A DNA stretch of 32,638 nucleotides, taken from contig DATHVI010000007.1 in NCBI GenBank assembly GCA_035461385.1, forward strand, positions 1 to 32,638, given 5' to 3'. The notes under the pieces are model-generated. The model was given only the letters and a program-made list of their open reading frames with translations. It was not told the origin of the DNA and made no database searches. Below are positions 22,844 to 29,612 of the stretch, piece after piece. The number at the start of each line of letters is the position of its first letter. Position 1 is the first letter of the stretch. This stretch comes from DATHVI01 sp035461385. Lineage in GTDB: Bacteria > Actinomycetota > Thermoleophilia > Solirubrobacterales > 70-9. The translations under genes and the position numbers were made by a program.

Positions 22844-23502
22844 GGCTGGCTCCCCTCCTGTTGACTCGGCGCGGCGAGGACGCCGCGGCTGGCCTCGAGC
22901 TCCTCCTCGCGGAGGATCTGCCTCAGGTTCTGCGCCCGGACGAGCAGCAGGCCGATGAGGGGATCGTGCGGCTGACCGCACGGGAAGCTGACGACCGGGT
23001 GGTCGCCCTCGGCGAGCGACAGCTCGGCCAGCTTCGCGATCGCCCGGGCGATCGCGGGCGCGCGGCTCGGGGTCTCGTCGGTCGCGCCATCGGACTGGAC
23101 CTCGTATGCCCCGTCGCCGAGTGGCTCGACGACGATCACCTGACCGCTGCGGCTGTCCGTCCCCCGCAGCGGCCGCGGCTCGACGCTCGCCGACGGGTCC
23201 TGCTTACAGGCCTCGACGAAGAGGCGCTTGGCGGCCGCAGCGTGCCAGGTTCCGCATGGGAAGCGCAGCTCGAGCGGATTCTCGAGCGGCTCGAGGCCGC
23301 CGAGGGAGGTGAGCGCCGCGGCAACCGATTCGAGTCGCTCGCCGACCCCCTGCTTGCCGCTGTAGCTGTGTACCGTGGCCACCGGCCCCTCAGGGGTGTC
23401 GCGGACGTAGAGCCCGATCGAGATCTCCCCGTAGTGGCGATCCATCGGGACGAGCTCGACGCGGCGCCCGAGGTCGGTGCGGATGCGCCCGCCTGAGAAC
23501 AT
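22840..23502 (-). CDS. Unknown FPCG-repeat protein, first gene of methyl-transfer operon
   Basis: About 220 residues. Two related halves can be seen. One contains E-L-R-F-P-C-G-T-W-H-A-A-A-A-K-R-L-F, the other V-S-F-P-C-G-Q-P-H-D-P-L-I-G-L-L-L. F-P-C-G-x-x-H is shared, so a duplicated fold with paired Cys and His (possibly a metal or cofactor site) is likely. Each half also has an A-I/V-A-x-x-L-x-x-L helix before the motif. I do not recognise the family. ATG 23502 lies within a few bases of the predicted transcription start, so the message may be leaderless; ATG 23445 is an alternative. TTG 23511 would be upstream of the transcript. It overlaps the methyltransferase gene by 4 nt (GTGA). Confidence 0.7.
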   Translation of the reverse strand: MFSGGRIRTDLGRRVELVPMDRHYGEISIGLYVRDTPEGPVATVHSYSGKQGVGERLESVAAALTSLGGLEPLENPLELRFPCGTWHAAAAKRLFVEACKQDPSASVEPRPLRGTDSRSGQVIVVEPLGDGAYEVQSDGATDETPSRAPAIARAIAKLAELSLAEGDHPVVSFPCGQPHDPLIGLLLVRAQNLRQILREEELEASRGVLAAPSQQEGSQP

Positions 23503-23542
23503 TGTTAACAATAAACTATCGCACCCATACGCCGCTCGTCAA
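23501..23542 (-). promoter_or_regulatory. Promoter of the methyl-transfer operon with operator palindrome
   Basis: Leftward TTGACG (23542-23537), an 18-nt spacer and TAGTTT (23518-23513) are followed at once by the perfect 12-bp palindrome ATTGTTAACAAT (23501-23512), which covers the expected transcription start. The form ATTG-N4-CAAT resembles sites of GntR-family repressors such as VanR (from memory). Binding would block initiation. Confidence 0.6.
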
Positions 23543-23551
23543 GCGGCGTAT
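23527..23551. promoter_or_regulatory. 10-bp inverted repeat over the -35 box
   Basis: Perfect arms ATACGCCGCT (23527-23536) and AGCGGCGTAT (23542-23551) enclose 5 nt that contain most of the leftward -35 element. Its centre is ~32 bp, about three helical turns, from the centre of the ATTGTTAACAAT palindrome. In a rightward transcript it would be a hairpin just before the dehydrogenase ribosome-binding site. Confidence 0.55.
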
Positions 23552-23572
23552 CCGACCCCACGGAGGTCCTCG

Positions 23573-24568
23573 ATGAAGGTTCTCGTGACCGATTACGCTT
23601 GGCCGTCGCTCGACCGCGAGCGCGCGGTGCTGGCCGAGGTCGGGGCCGAGCTGGTCGCGGCGGAGACCGGCGAGGAGGAAGAGCTGGTCCGGCTCGCGCC
23701 GCCCTGCGACGCGATCCTCACCTGCTGGCAGCGGGTGACGCCCGCGGTGCTCGATGCGGCGCCCGGCTGCCGGGTCGTGGCCCGCTATGGCGTCGGCGTC
23801 GACAACATCGCGGTCGACCATGCGACGCAGCTCGGCATCGTCGTCACCAACGTCCCCGGGTTCTGCGTCGACGAGGTCTCCGAGCACGCGCTCGCGCTCG
23901 TCCTGGCGCTGGCCCGGAAGGTGGTCGACTTCGCCGTCCAGACCCGCTCCGGCGAGTGGGACAACGCCGGGGCGGGATCGATCCACCGCCTCCGCGGGCA
24001 GACGCTCGGGGTCATCGGTTACGGCCAGATCGGCGGTGCGACCGCGACCAAGGCACGCGCCCTCGGCATGGAGGTCGTGGCGCTGACCCGGTCGGGGCGC
24101 GACCTCCCCGACGGCGTCGAGGACGCCGCGAGCCTCGATGACCTCCTCGAGCGCTCCGACTTCGTCTCGATCCACGTTCCGCTCACCCCGGAGACAGAGG
24201 GTTTGATCGGCGAGCCGCAGCTGCGCCGGATGAAGCCCTCGGCCTGCTTGATCAACACCGCTCGGGGTGCGATCGTCGACCAGGCGGCGCTGGTTCGGGC
24301 GCTGAGTGAGGGCTGGATCGCCGGCGCCGGCCTGGACGTGCTGGCATCCGAGCCGCCGGACCTCGGCGAGCCGCTGCTGGGTCTCGAGGGCGTGATCGTC
24401 ACCCCGCACGCGTCGTTCTACTCGGAGGAGTCGACGGCCGAGCTCCAGCGGCGGGCGGCCGGATGCGTCGCCGAGGTGCTACGCGGCGACGTCCCGGAGG
24501 ATGTCGTCAACCGCGAGGTCCTCGACCGGGCGGAGCTGCGGATGGCGACCTTGCCTCCCAAGGCGTAG
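23573..24568 (+). CDS. D-2-hydroxyacid dehydrogenase (CtBP/hydroxypyruvate-reductase-like)
   Basis: This 331-residue NAD-dependent dehydrogenase has R-Y-G-V-G-V-D-N-I, the Rossmann motif G-V-I-G-Y-G-Q-I-G, catalytic Arg in N-T-A-R-G, Glu in A-S-E-P-P and His in T-P-H-A-S-F. It reduces a 2-keto acid to a D-hydroxy acid or the reverse. Phosphoglycerate, hydroxypyruvate and glyoxylate are typical substrates, but no ACT domain is present, so biosynthetic SerA is unlikely. ATG 23573 has GGAGG 6 nt upstream. It is divergent from the methyl-transfer operon and is followed 26 nt later by a kinase gene, probably in the same transcript. Its neighbours support a hydroxypyruvate-to-glycerate role (inferred). 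Confidence 0.88.
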   Translation: MKVLVTDYAWPSLDRERAVLAEVGAELVAAETGEEEELVRLAPPCDAILTCWQRVTPAVLDAAPGCRVVARYGVGVDNIAVDHATQLGIVVTNVPGFCVDEVSEHALALVLALARKVVDFAVQTRSGEWDNAGAGSIHRLRGQTLGVIGYGQIGGATATKARALGMEVVALTRSGRDLPDGVEDAASLDDLLERSDFVSIHVPLTPETEGLIGEPQLRRMKPSACLINTARGAIVDQAALVRALSEGWIAGAGLDVLASEPPDLGEPLLGLEGVIVTPHASFYSEESTAELQRRAAGCVAEVLRGDVPEDVVNREVLDRAELRMATLPPKA

Positions 24569-24594
24569 GGCCTGAGCATTGCGAGGGGACAGCC

Positions 24595-25539
24595 TTGGAT
24601 GACGCCGAGCTCGTCAGACACCTCCGCGCCCGGGGGCTCGTCACCTCGGAGATGCCGGTTGACGTGCGCCAACTGCCAGGCGGGGTGTCGGGGGAGGTGC
24701 GGGCGGTCGTCGCCCCGGGGCTCGACGTCGTCGTGAAGCGAGTCCACGGCGCGCTGCTGGTCGAGGATGACTGGTTCGCCGACGAGGAGCGGCTGCTCAC
24801 CGAGGGCGGGGCACTGCGGCTGGCCGGAGACCTCGAGCCGTTGGCCGTCCCCAGGGTCATCGACCTCGACCCCCGTACCCGCACGCTCGTGATCGAGCGC
24901 GCTCCGCGAAGCTGGACGAACTGGCGCGCCGAGTTGCTCGCGGGGAGGATCGACCCCGACGTCGGCGCCCGGCTGGGCCGGGTCCTGAGCGGCTGGCATC
25001 GCGAGACCGAGCGCGATCCCGGGCTCGCGTCGGCATTCGTCGACAAGACCTCGTTCGTGCAGCTTCGCATCGACCCGTTCCACCGCGCGGTCGCCGCCCG
25101 GCACCCCGACCTCGCCGACGAGGTCGGGGCGGTGATCGAGCGGCTGCTCAGCCGGCGTGCCTGCCTCGTGCACGGCGACTTCTCGCCGAAGAACGTGCTC
25201 TGCGGGCCCGACGGGCTCTGGGTCCTCGACTGGGAGGTCGCCCACGTCGGCGATCCGATCTTCGACCTCGCCTACCTGATCTGCCACCTGACGCTGAAAG
25301 CGGTGCACCGCCGGGCCGACGCGCCCCGCTACCGCGAGACTGCGCGTTGCTTCCTCGACGCCTACGGCCCGCGGCCGGCCGACGACGAGATCCTCGCCGC
25401 CAACGTCGCCTGCCTGCTGCTGGCGCGGGTCGACGGCAAGTCGCCGGCGGATTACCTGACCGCGGGCGAGCGGGACCGGGTCCGGGCGCTCGGTCGCGGG
25501 ATGCTGCGCGAGCCGAGCATGCTGGGAGCCTACGTGTGA
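24595..25539 (+). CDS. APH-fold small-molecule kinase
   Basis: This 314-residue phosphotransferase of the aminoglycoside/choline kinase superfamily has the catalytic loop V-H-G-D-F-S-P-K-N-V-L (H193, D195, N200) and the metal-binding D212 in V-L-D-W-E. Near the N-terminus, V-V-V-K-R-V gives the ATP-binding Lys. Drug resistance is unlikely given the context between a hydroxyacid dehydrogenase and an enolase paralogue. A metabolic hydroxyl, for example that of glycerate or another sugar acid, is a better guess. The start is TTG 24595, with GAGGGG about 6 nt upstream. The frame opens earlier only within the upstream gene. The 3' end overlaps the convergent GntR gene by 10 bp. Confidence 0.8.
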   Translation: MDDAELVRHLRARGLVTSEMPVDVRQLPGGVSGEVRAVVAPGLDVVVKRVHGALLVEDDWFADEERLLTEGGALRLAGDLEPLAVPRVIDLDPRTRTLVIERAPRSWTNWRAELLAGRIDPDVGARLGRVLSGWHRETERDPGLASAFVDKTSFVQLRIDPFHRAVAARHPDLADEVGAVIERLLSRRACLVHGDFSPKNVLCGPDGLWVLDWEVAHVGDPIFDLAYLICHLTLKAVHRRADAPRYRETARCFLDAYGPRPADDEILAANVACLLLARVDGKSPADYLTAGERDRVRALGRGMLREPSMLGAYV

Positions 25540-26240
25540 GGGCGAGACCCCGACCCGCCCGGTCGTCCCTGGTTGGCGACGCCGCGGCCGAACAGGCGCT
25601 CCTCCGCGTAGCGGTAATGCGCCGCGATCGCTACGCGCGCCCGCTCCTCGTCGCGCGCCACAAGGGCCGCGAGGATGTCGCGGTGGGCGGAGGCGCGCAT
25701 CTCGGCGCGCAGGCCCGGGTTCTCGTCGGCGGCCGCGCGCAGGAGCAGCATCGTCTGGGCAAGCATCTGGTCGTAGATCGCCGCCATCCGCTGGTTGCCG
25801 GCCAGGGCGAGGATCGCGCGGTGGAAGGCGAGGTCGTGCACGGCGCTCTCGAGGTAGGTGGCGCCCTCCCGCCACGAGGCCTCCATTGCGATCAGGTGGG
25901 GCTCGAGCGCGGCCAGCTCGGCGTCGCTGGCGCGGTTGATGGCGCTCTTGCAGGCGCCCAGCTCGAGCGCCTCGCGAACCGCGTATACCTCGCTCAGGTC
26001 GTGCCCGGTGAGAGTCGAGACAAATGTCCCGCGGCGGGCCAGCTCGGCGACGAGTCCCTCCCGCGCCAACTCGCGGATCGCCTCGCGGACCGGTCCGCGA
26101 CTGGTGCCGAAGTCGGCCGCGAGGTCGGCCTCGACGAGCTTCGCTCCGGGGGCCAGCTCCCCGTTGAGGATCCGGTCACGGAGGCGCCTGACGATGACCT
26201 CCCACAGAGGCCCGGGAAGCTCGGTTGGCTCGGCGCTCAC
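25530..26240 (-). CDS. GntR-family transcription regulator (FCD domain), no. 1
   Basis: The 236-residue protein has a winged-helix domain at 8-75 (I-L-N-G-E-L-A-P-G-A-K-L-V-E, then the recognition region T-S-R-G-P-V-R-E-A-I-R-E-L). An FCD all-helical effector domain follows, with the metal/ligand-type residues D-L-x-F-H (V-H-D-L-A-F-H-R-A-I) and later H (S-A-H-R-D-I-L). FCD regulators sense organic acids and usually repress nearby catabolic operons. It starts with GTG 26240. A TAGCAT box ends 7 nt before it, so the message is probably leaderless. It is divergent from the enolase paralogue, and the dehydrogenase-kinase pair is convergent, making all three plausible targets. Confidence 0.88.
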   Translation of the reverse strand: MSAEPTELPGPLWEVIVRRLRDRILNGELAPGAKLVEADLAADFGTSRGPVREAIRELAREGLVAELARRGTFVSTLTGHDLSEVYAVREALELGACKSAINRASDAELAALEPHLIAMEASWREGATYLESAVHDLAFHRAILALAGNQRMAAIYDQMLAQTMLLLRAAADENPGLRAEMRASAHRDILAALVARDEERARVAIAAHYRYAEERLFGRGVANQGRPGGSGSRPHT

Positions 26241-26247
26241 GCGGACA

Positions 26248-26253
26248 ATGCTA
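26248..26253 (-). promoter_or_regulatory. -10 box of GntR regulator 1, leaderless start
   Basis: Leftward TAGCAT lies 7 nt before the GTG start, the spacing expected if transcription begins at the start codon. No Shine-Dalgarno is seen in between. The divergent enolase gene starts only 37 nt away, so one bound repressor would affect both. Confidence 0.4.
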
Positions 26254-26277
26254 GACCGGCCGCCCGCCCCCACCGGG

Positions 26278-27576
26278 GTGATCGCCGTGCGTGAGCTCGA
26301 GATCGCCCGCGTCCGGGGATGGGAGGCGCTCGACTCGCGCGGAACACCGACGGTCGCCTGCGAGGTCGTCCTCGCCGGCGGCGCGCCGGGCGCCGCGACG
26401 GTGCCCTCCGGCGCCTCGACCGGGCGCCACGAGGCGCATGAGCTGCGCGACGGCGGCGAGCGCTTCGGCGGTCGTGGCGTGCAACGCGCGGTTGCCAACG
26501 TCAACGGCGAGCTGGCCGGCGCCGTAGCCGGGCTCGACGCCCGCGACCAGGCCGCGGTCGACGCCGCGCTGCTGGCCGCCGACGGCACCCCAGAGCTCGG
26601 GCGGCTCGGAGCGAACGCGGTTCTCGCGGTCTCTGTAGCGACGGCGATCGCCGCGGCCGCTGGGCGCGGCGAGCCGCTGTGGAGGGCGGTCGCAGGGCCG
26701 GGCGAGGGCGCGTTGATCCCGCTGCCGATGATCAACGTGCTCTCGGGCGGCGCGCACGCCGGGGGTGCGATCGACATGCAGGACTTCCTCGCGGTCCCGG
26801 TCGGCGCGACCTCGTTCGCGCAGGCCCTGGAGTGGGCATGGCGAGTTCGCGCCGCGGCAGCCGAGCTGGCAAGTGAGCGCGGGCTCGTCGCGGCGCTGGT
26901 CGCCGACGAGGGCGGTCTCGGGCCGGCTCTGGCCTCGAACCGCGACGCCCTCGAGCTGCTCGGCGGGGCGATCGAGCGCTCCGGACTCGTCCCGGGCGAC
27001 GAGGTGGCGATCGCGATCGACGTCGCGGCGACCGAGCTCGCACAGCCCGGCGGCGACTACCGGCTCGCCACCGAGGGGCGCGCGCTGACCTCGGCCGCGC
27101 TCGAGGCCGAGCTCGCCGACTGGGTCGCCGAGCACCCGATTGTCTCGATCGAGGATCCATTCGGCGAGGACGACTGGAAGGCCTGGGAGACGGCAGACCG
27201 CCTCTCGCATCTGCAGCTGCTCGGTGACGACCTGTTCGCGACCAGCCCCGAGCGCCTGCGAGCCGGAATCGAGCGCGGGGCGGGCAACGCGGTGCTCGTA
27301 AAGCCGAATCAGACCGGCACCCTCACCTCGGCCCGCGAGGTCGTCGAGATCGCCTCTTCAGCCGGCTACGCGACCGTCCTCTCGGCCCGCTCGGGGGAGA
27401 CCGAGGACGCCTGGCTCGCCGACCTTGCGGTCGGCTGGCGCACGGGCCAGATCAAGGTCGGCTCGACGACCCGCTCGGAGCGCACGGCGAAGTGGAACCG
27501 GCTGCTGCGGATCGAGGCCGAGCTCGGCCCCGCGGCCGAGTTCGCCGGCCGCGCCGCACTGGCGCCGCTCGCTTGA
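26278..27576 (+). CDS. eno: Enolase paralogue with altered active-site residues
   Basis: This 432-residue enolase-family protein has the mobile loop V-P-S-G-A-S-T-G, H160, E211 (D-E-G-G), Mg ligands D248, E292 and D318, K342 and K393, all at normal positions. Two residues differ from the canonical enzyme. The Glu of D-I-Q-E-F is Asp (D169, in D-M-Q-D-F), and the His of S-H-R-S-G-E-T-E-D is Ala (A370, in S-A-R-S-G-E). E-H-A is also A-H-A. It may still dehydrate 2-phosphoglycerate, or act on a related acid. The start could be GTG 26278 or GTG 26287. It sits among catabolic genes beside a GntR regulator, not in a glycolytic operon, so a second standard enolase gene is expected elsewhere in the genome. 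Confidence 0.85.
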   Translation: MIAVRELEIARVRGWEALDSRGTPTVACEVVLAGGAPGAATVPSGASTGRHEAHELRDGGERFGGRGVQRAVANVNGELAGAVAGLDARDQAAVDAALLAADGTPELGRLGANAVLAVSVATAIAAAAGRGEPLWRAVAGPGEGALIPLPMINVLSGGAHAGGAIDMQDFLAVPVGATSFAQALEWAWRVRAAAAELASERGLVAALVADEGGLGPALASNRDALELLGGAIERSGLVPGDEVAIAIDVAATELAQPGGDYRLATEGRALTSAALEAELADWVAEHPIVSIEDPFGEDDWKAWETADRLSHLQLLGDDLFATSPERLRAGIERGAGNAVLVKPNQTGTLTSAREVVEIASSAGYATVLSARSGETEDAWLADLAVGWRTGQIKVGSTTRSERTAKWNRLLRIEAELGPAAEFAGRAALAPLA

Positions 27577-27657
27577 CCGGCTCCCGCGCCATCCTCATAC
27601 GATCGACAACCACTGGCACTGGTGCGTAATGATGCGGGGGTCCCGCCACCCCTCGAA

Positions 27658-28431
27658 CTAGGGAGAGGACGACGAGCTCACCTCGCCCTCGGGGCCGGCG
27701 GCTGCGACCTCTCGCTCGAGGTAGGCAAGGTGCTCATCCATCACCCGGTCCACGTCCTCGAGGCTCCCATCACGGATCGCGTCGAGGGTCCGGCTGTGGA
27801 GCTCGGCGACGACGGCGGAGTCCTCGACGTGCGCGAAGTAGTCCTCGACGAGCACGGTTATGCCCTCGAGGATCTGGTGCTGGTAATAGGCGAGCAGATC
27901 GCTACGCGCCGCCCGCCCCATCGCGTAGTGGAAGAAGTGGTCGAAGTGCAGGCGGATGGTCCAATCCGAGTCGGCGGGCTCGCTCACCAGCCGGTCGATG
28001 GAGTCCTGCATCGCCTCGAAATCCTCAGGTAGCGCACGGGCAGCCGCCAGCCGGGCGATCTCCATCTCCACCGGCCTCCGGGCTTCCAGGAGCTCGCGCA
28101 ACGACGATTCGGCCGGGCTCTTGGAGAGGCGTAGGAGAGTGATCGGGATGTTGTCGGAGAGCACCGTCACGCCGCCGTGCACCCCGCGGCGACTCTGGAC
28201 GACGCCGAACTCCGACAGCACGCGGATCGCCTCGCCGACGGTCGGCTTGCTCACTTCCATGTCGTTCGCCATCTGCTCGACCGAGGGCAGCCGGTCGCCC
28301 ACCCGGTAGAGGCCGGAGCGAATCGCGAACGTGATCTGGTCGACGACCCGCTCGTGCATGCGGGGGTCGTGCATCGGCCGGAAGGCGGAGGGGCGACGAG
28401 GCCGAGGGCCTGCTGAACCGTCTTTGCTCAT
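27658..28431 (-). CDS. GntR-family transcription regulator (FCD domain), no. 2
   Basis: The 257-residue protein has a basic N-terminal arm (about 1-20). The winged helix spans 25-95 (I-R-S-G-L-Y-R-V-G-D-R-L-P-S-V-E-Q-M, then S-K-P-T-V-G-E-A-I-R-V-L, and the wing R-R-G-V-H-G-G). The FCD effector domain has L-R-E-L-L-E-A-R-R-P-V-E and a D-H-F-F-H-Y metal-site-like segment. The ATG overlaps the tartrate-dehydratase-like gene by 4 nt, so it is made from the aminotransferase operon and probably represses that operon and the divergent ald gene. The long Ser-rich tail ends S-S-S-S-S-P. Confidence 0.88.
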   Translation of the reverse strand: MSKDGSAGPRPRRPSAFRPMHDPRMHERVVDQITFAIRSGLYRVGDRLPSVEQMANDMEVSKPTVGEAIRVLSEFGVVQSRRGVHGGVTVLSDNIPITLLRLSKSPAESSLRELLEARRPVEMEIARLAAARALPEDFEAMQDSIDRLVSEPADSDWTIRLHFDHFFHYAMGRAARSDLLAYYQHQILEGITVLVEDYFAHVEDSAVVAELHSRTLDAIRDGSLEDVDRVMDEHLAYLEREVAAAGPEGEVSSSSSP

Positions 28432-29612
28432 TCGAACGCCTCGGGTGCTAGCCCGCTCAAAACGGGCTCGAGCTCCGTCTTCAGCTCGAGCCCGATGCCC
28501 GGCTCGTCGGCGATCGTGATCGCGCCCTCGACGACCTCGTGCTGGAGCCCGAAGCCGCCGAAGGGCTGGAAGATCCCGGGGTAGGACTCGTTGCCGCCGA
28601 GCTGGAGGCCGGCCGCCATGTGGAGGGCCATCAGGTGGCCTCCGTGCGGAATCACGCGCCTCGGGCTCCAGCCCGCGTGACGCATCACGGACAGCATCCG
28701 GTCGAGCTCGGCGACTCCGTAGCTGAGGCCTGGATCCATCTGCAGGATGTCGATGTCGGGGCGCAGGCCTGCGTAGCGCAGCAGGTTGCGCACGTCCTGG
28801 TGCGAGAAGAGGTTCTCGGCGGTCGCGAGCGGAGGCTCGTAGTGCTTGCCGAGCTCCGCCAGGAGGGCGAAATCGAGTGGATCGCCGGGCTCCTCGTACC
28901 AGCGCAAGCCGTAGCGCTCCATCCGCTCGCCATAGGCGATCGCCGTCTCGAGGTCGAAGCGGCCGTTCGCGTCGACCGCCAGGCGCCCGCCGTCGCCGCC
29001 GACGAGCCCGAGGACCGCCTCCACGCGCTCGATGTCAGTATCCAGGCTGGCGCCGCCGACCTTCATCTTCAGGTGGGTGTAACCGGCGTCGAGATAGCCA
29101 CACATCTCATCGACGAGGCGCTCGACGCCGTCGTCTGGGTAGTAATAGCCGCCGGCGGCGTAGACCTCAACGTCGCGGTCGTGTTCGCCGCCGTTGTAGC
29201 GGTCAGCGAGCAAGCGGTAAAGAGGCATCTCGGCCAGCTTCGCCGCGACATCCCAGACGGCGATCTCGAGCGCCGCGACCGCCCCGCTGCGCTCGCCGTG
29301 ACCGGCCGGCTTCTCGTTCTTCATCACCAGATCGCCGACGCGTGCGGGATCGAGCTCCCCCGACTCCTCGTCGATCAGCGCATCGGGATCCGCGTTCAGC
29401 AGGCGGGGGATGAAGCGGTCGCGCAGCATGTCACCCTGCGTGTACCGCCCGATCGAGTTGAACCCGAACCCGACCGCGGGGCGGCCGTCGATCCGACGGT
29501 CGGTGAGCACGGCGACGACGCAGGTCGTCATCTCCGAGAAGTCGATCAGGGAGTTGCGGATCGCAGCCTCGAGGGGGACCGTCTGCTCGCGCACGTCGAC
29601 GATGCGCGTCAT
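28428..29612 (-). CDS. tarD: D-tartrate dehydratase-like enolase-superfamily enzyme
   Basis: This 394-residue protein of the mandelate-racemase subgroup has K101 in N-E-K-P-A-G-H-G-E, K184 in H-L-K-M-K-V-G-G, D214 in V-D-A-N-G, E240 in Y-E-E-P, E266 in A-E-N-L-F-S-H-Q-D and H323 in I-P-H-G-G-H. From memory these align one-for-one with Bradyrhizobium D-tartrate dehydratase, including its unusual Lys near 102. That enzyme makes oxaloacetate from D-tartrate, so this gene most likely acts on tartrate or a close hydroxy diacid. It starts with ATG 29612, 1 nt before the aminotransferase stop ends, and is co-transcribed with it and with GntR no. 2. Confidence 0.88.
   Translation of the reverse strand: MTRIVDVREQTVPLEAAIRNSLIDFSEMTTCVVAVLTDRRIDGRPAVGFGFNSIGRYTQGDMLRDRFIPRLLNADPDALIDEESGELDPARVGDLVMKNEKPAGHGERSGAVAALEIAVWDVAAKLAEMPLYRLLADRYNGGEHDRDVEVYAAGGYYYPDDGVERLVDEMCGYLDAGYTHLKMKVGGASLDTDIERVEAVLGLVGGDGGRLAVDANGRFDLETAIAYGERMERYGLRWYEEPGDPLDFALLAELGKHYEPPLATAENLFSHQDVRNLLRYAGLRPDIDILQMDPGLSYGVAELDRMLSVMRHAGWSPRRVIPHGGHLMALHMAAGLQLGGNESYPGIFQPFGGFGLQHEVVEGAITIADEPGIGLELKTELEPVLSGLAPEAFE

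Noticed and set aside
22700..23540. Possible cobalamin riboswitch before the corrinoid operon
   Set aside because: The predicted -10 box is about 10 bases from the first ATG, so there is no leader of the ~200 nt needed, and no B12-box-like sequence is seen.
24595..25539. Aminoglycoside resistance gene
   Set aside because: Only the kinase fold is shared. The context of hydroxyacid dehydrogenase and enolase and the lack of resistance-family detail favour a metabolic kinase.
27577..27657. tRNA fragment or attachment site in the enolase-GntR gap
   Set aside because: A short GCGGG/CCCGC stem and a TTCGA-like string are present, but no cloverleaf can be drawn and no integrase or direct repeat is near.
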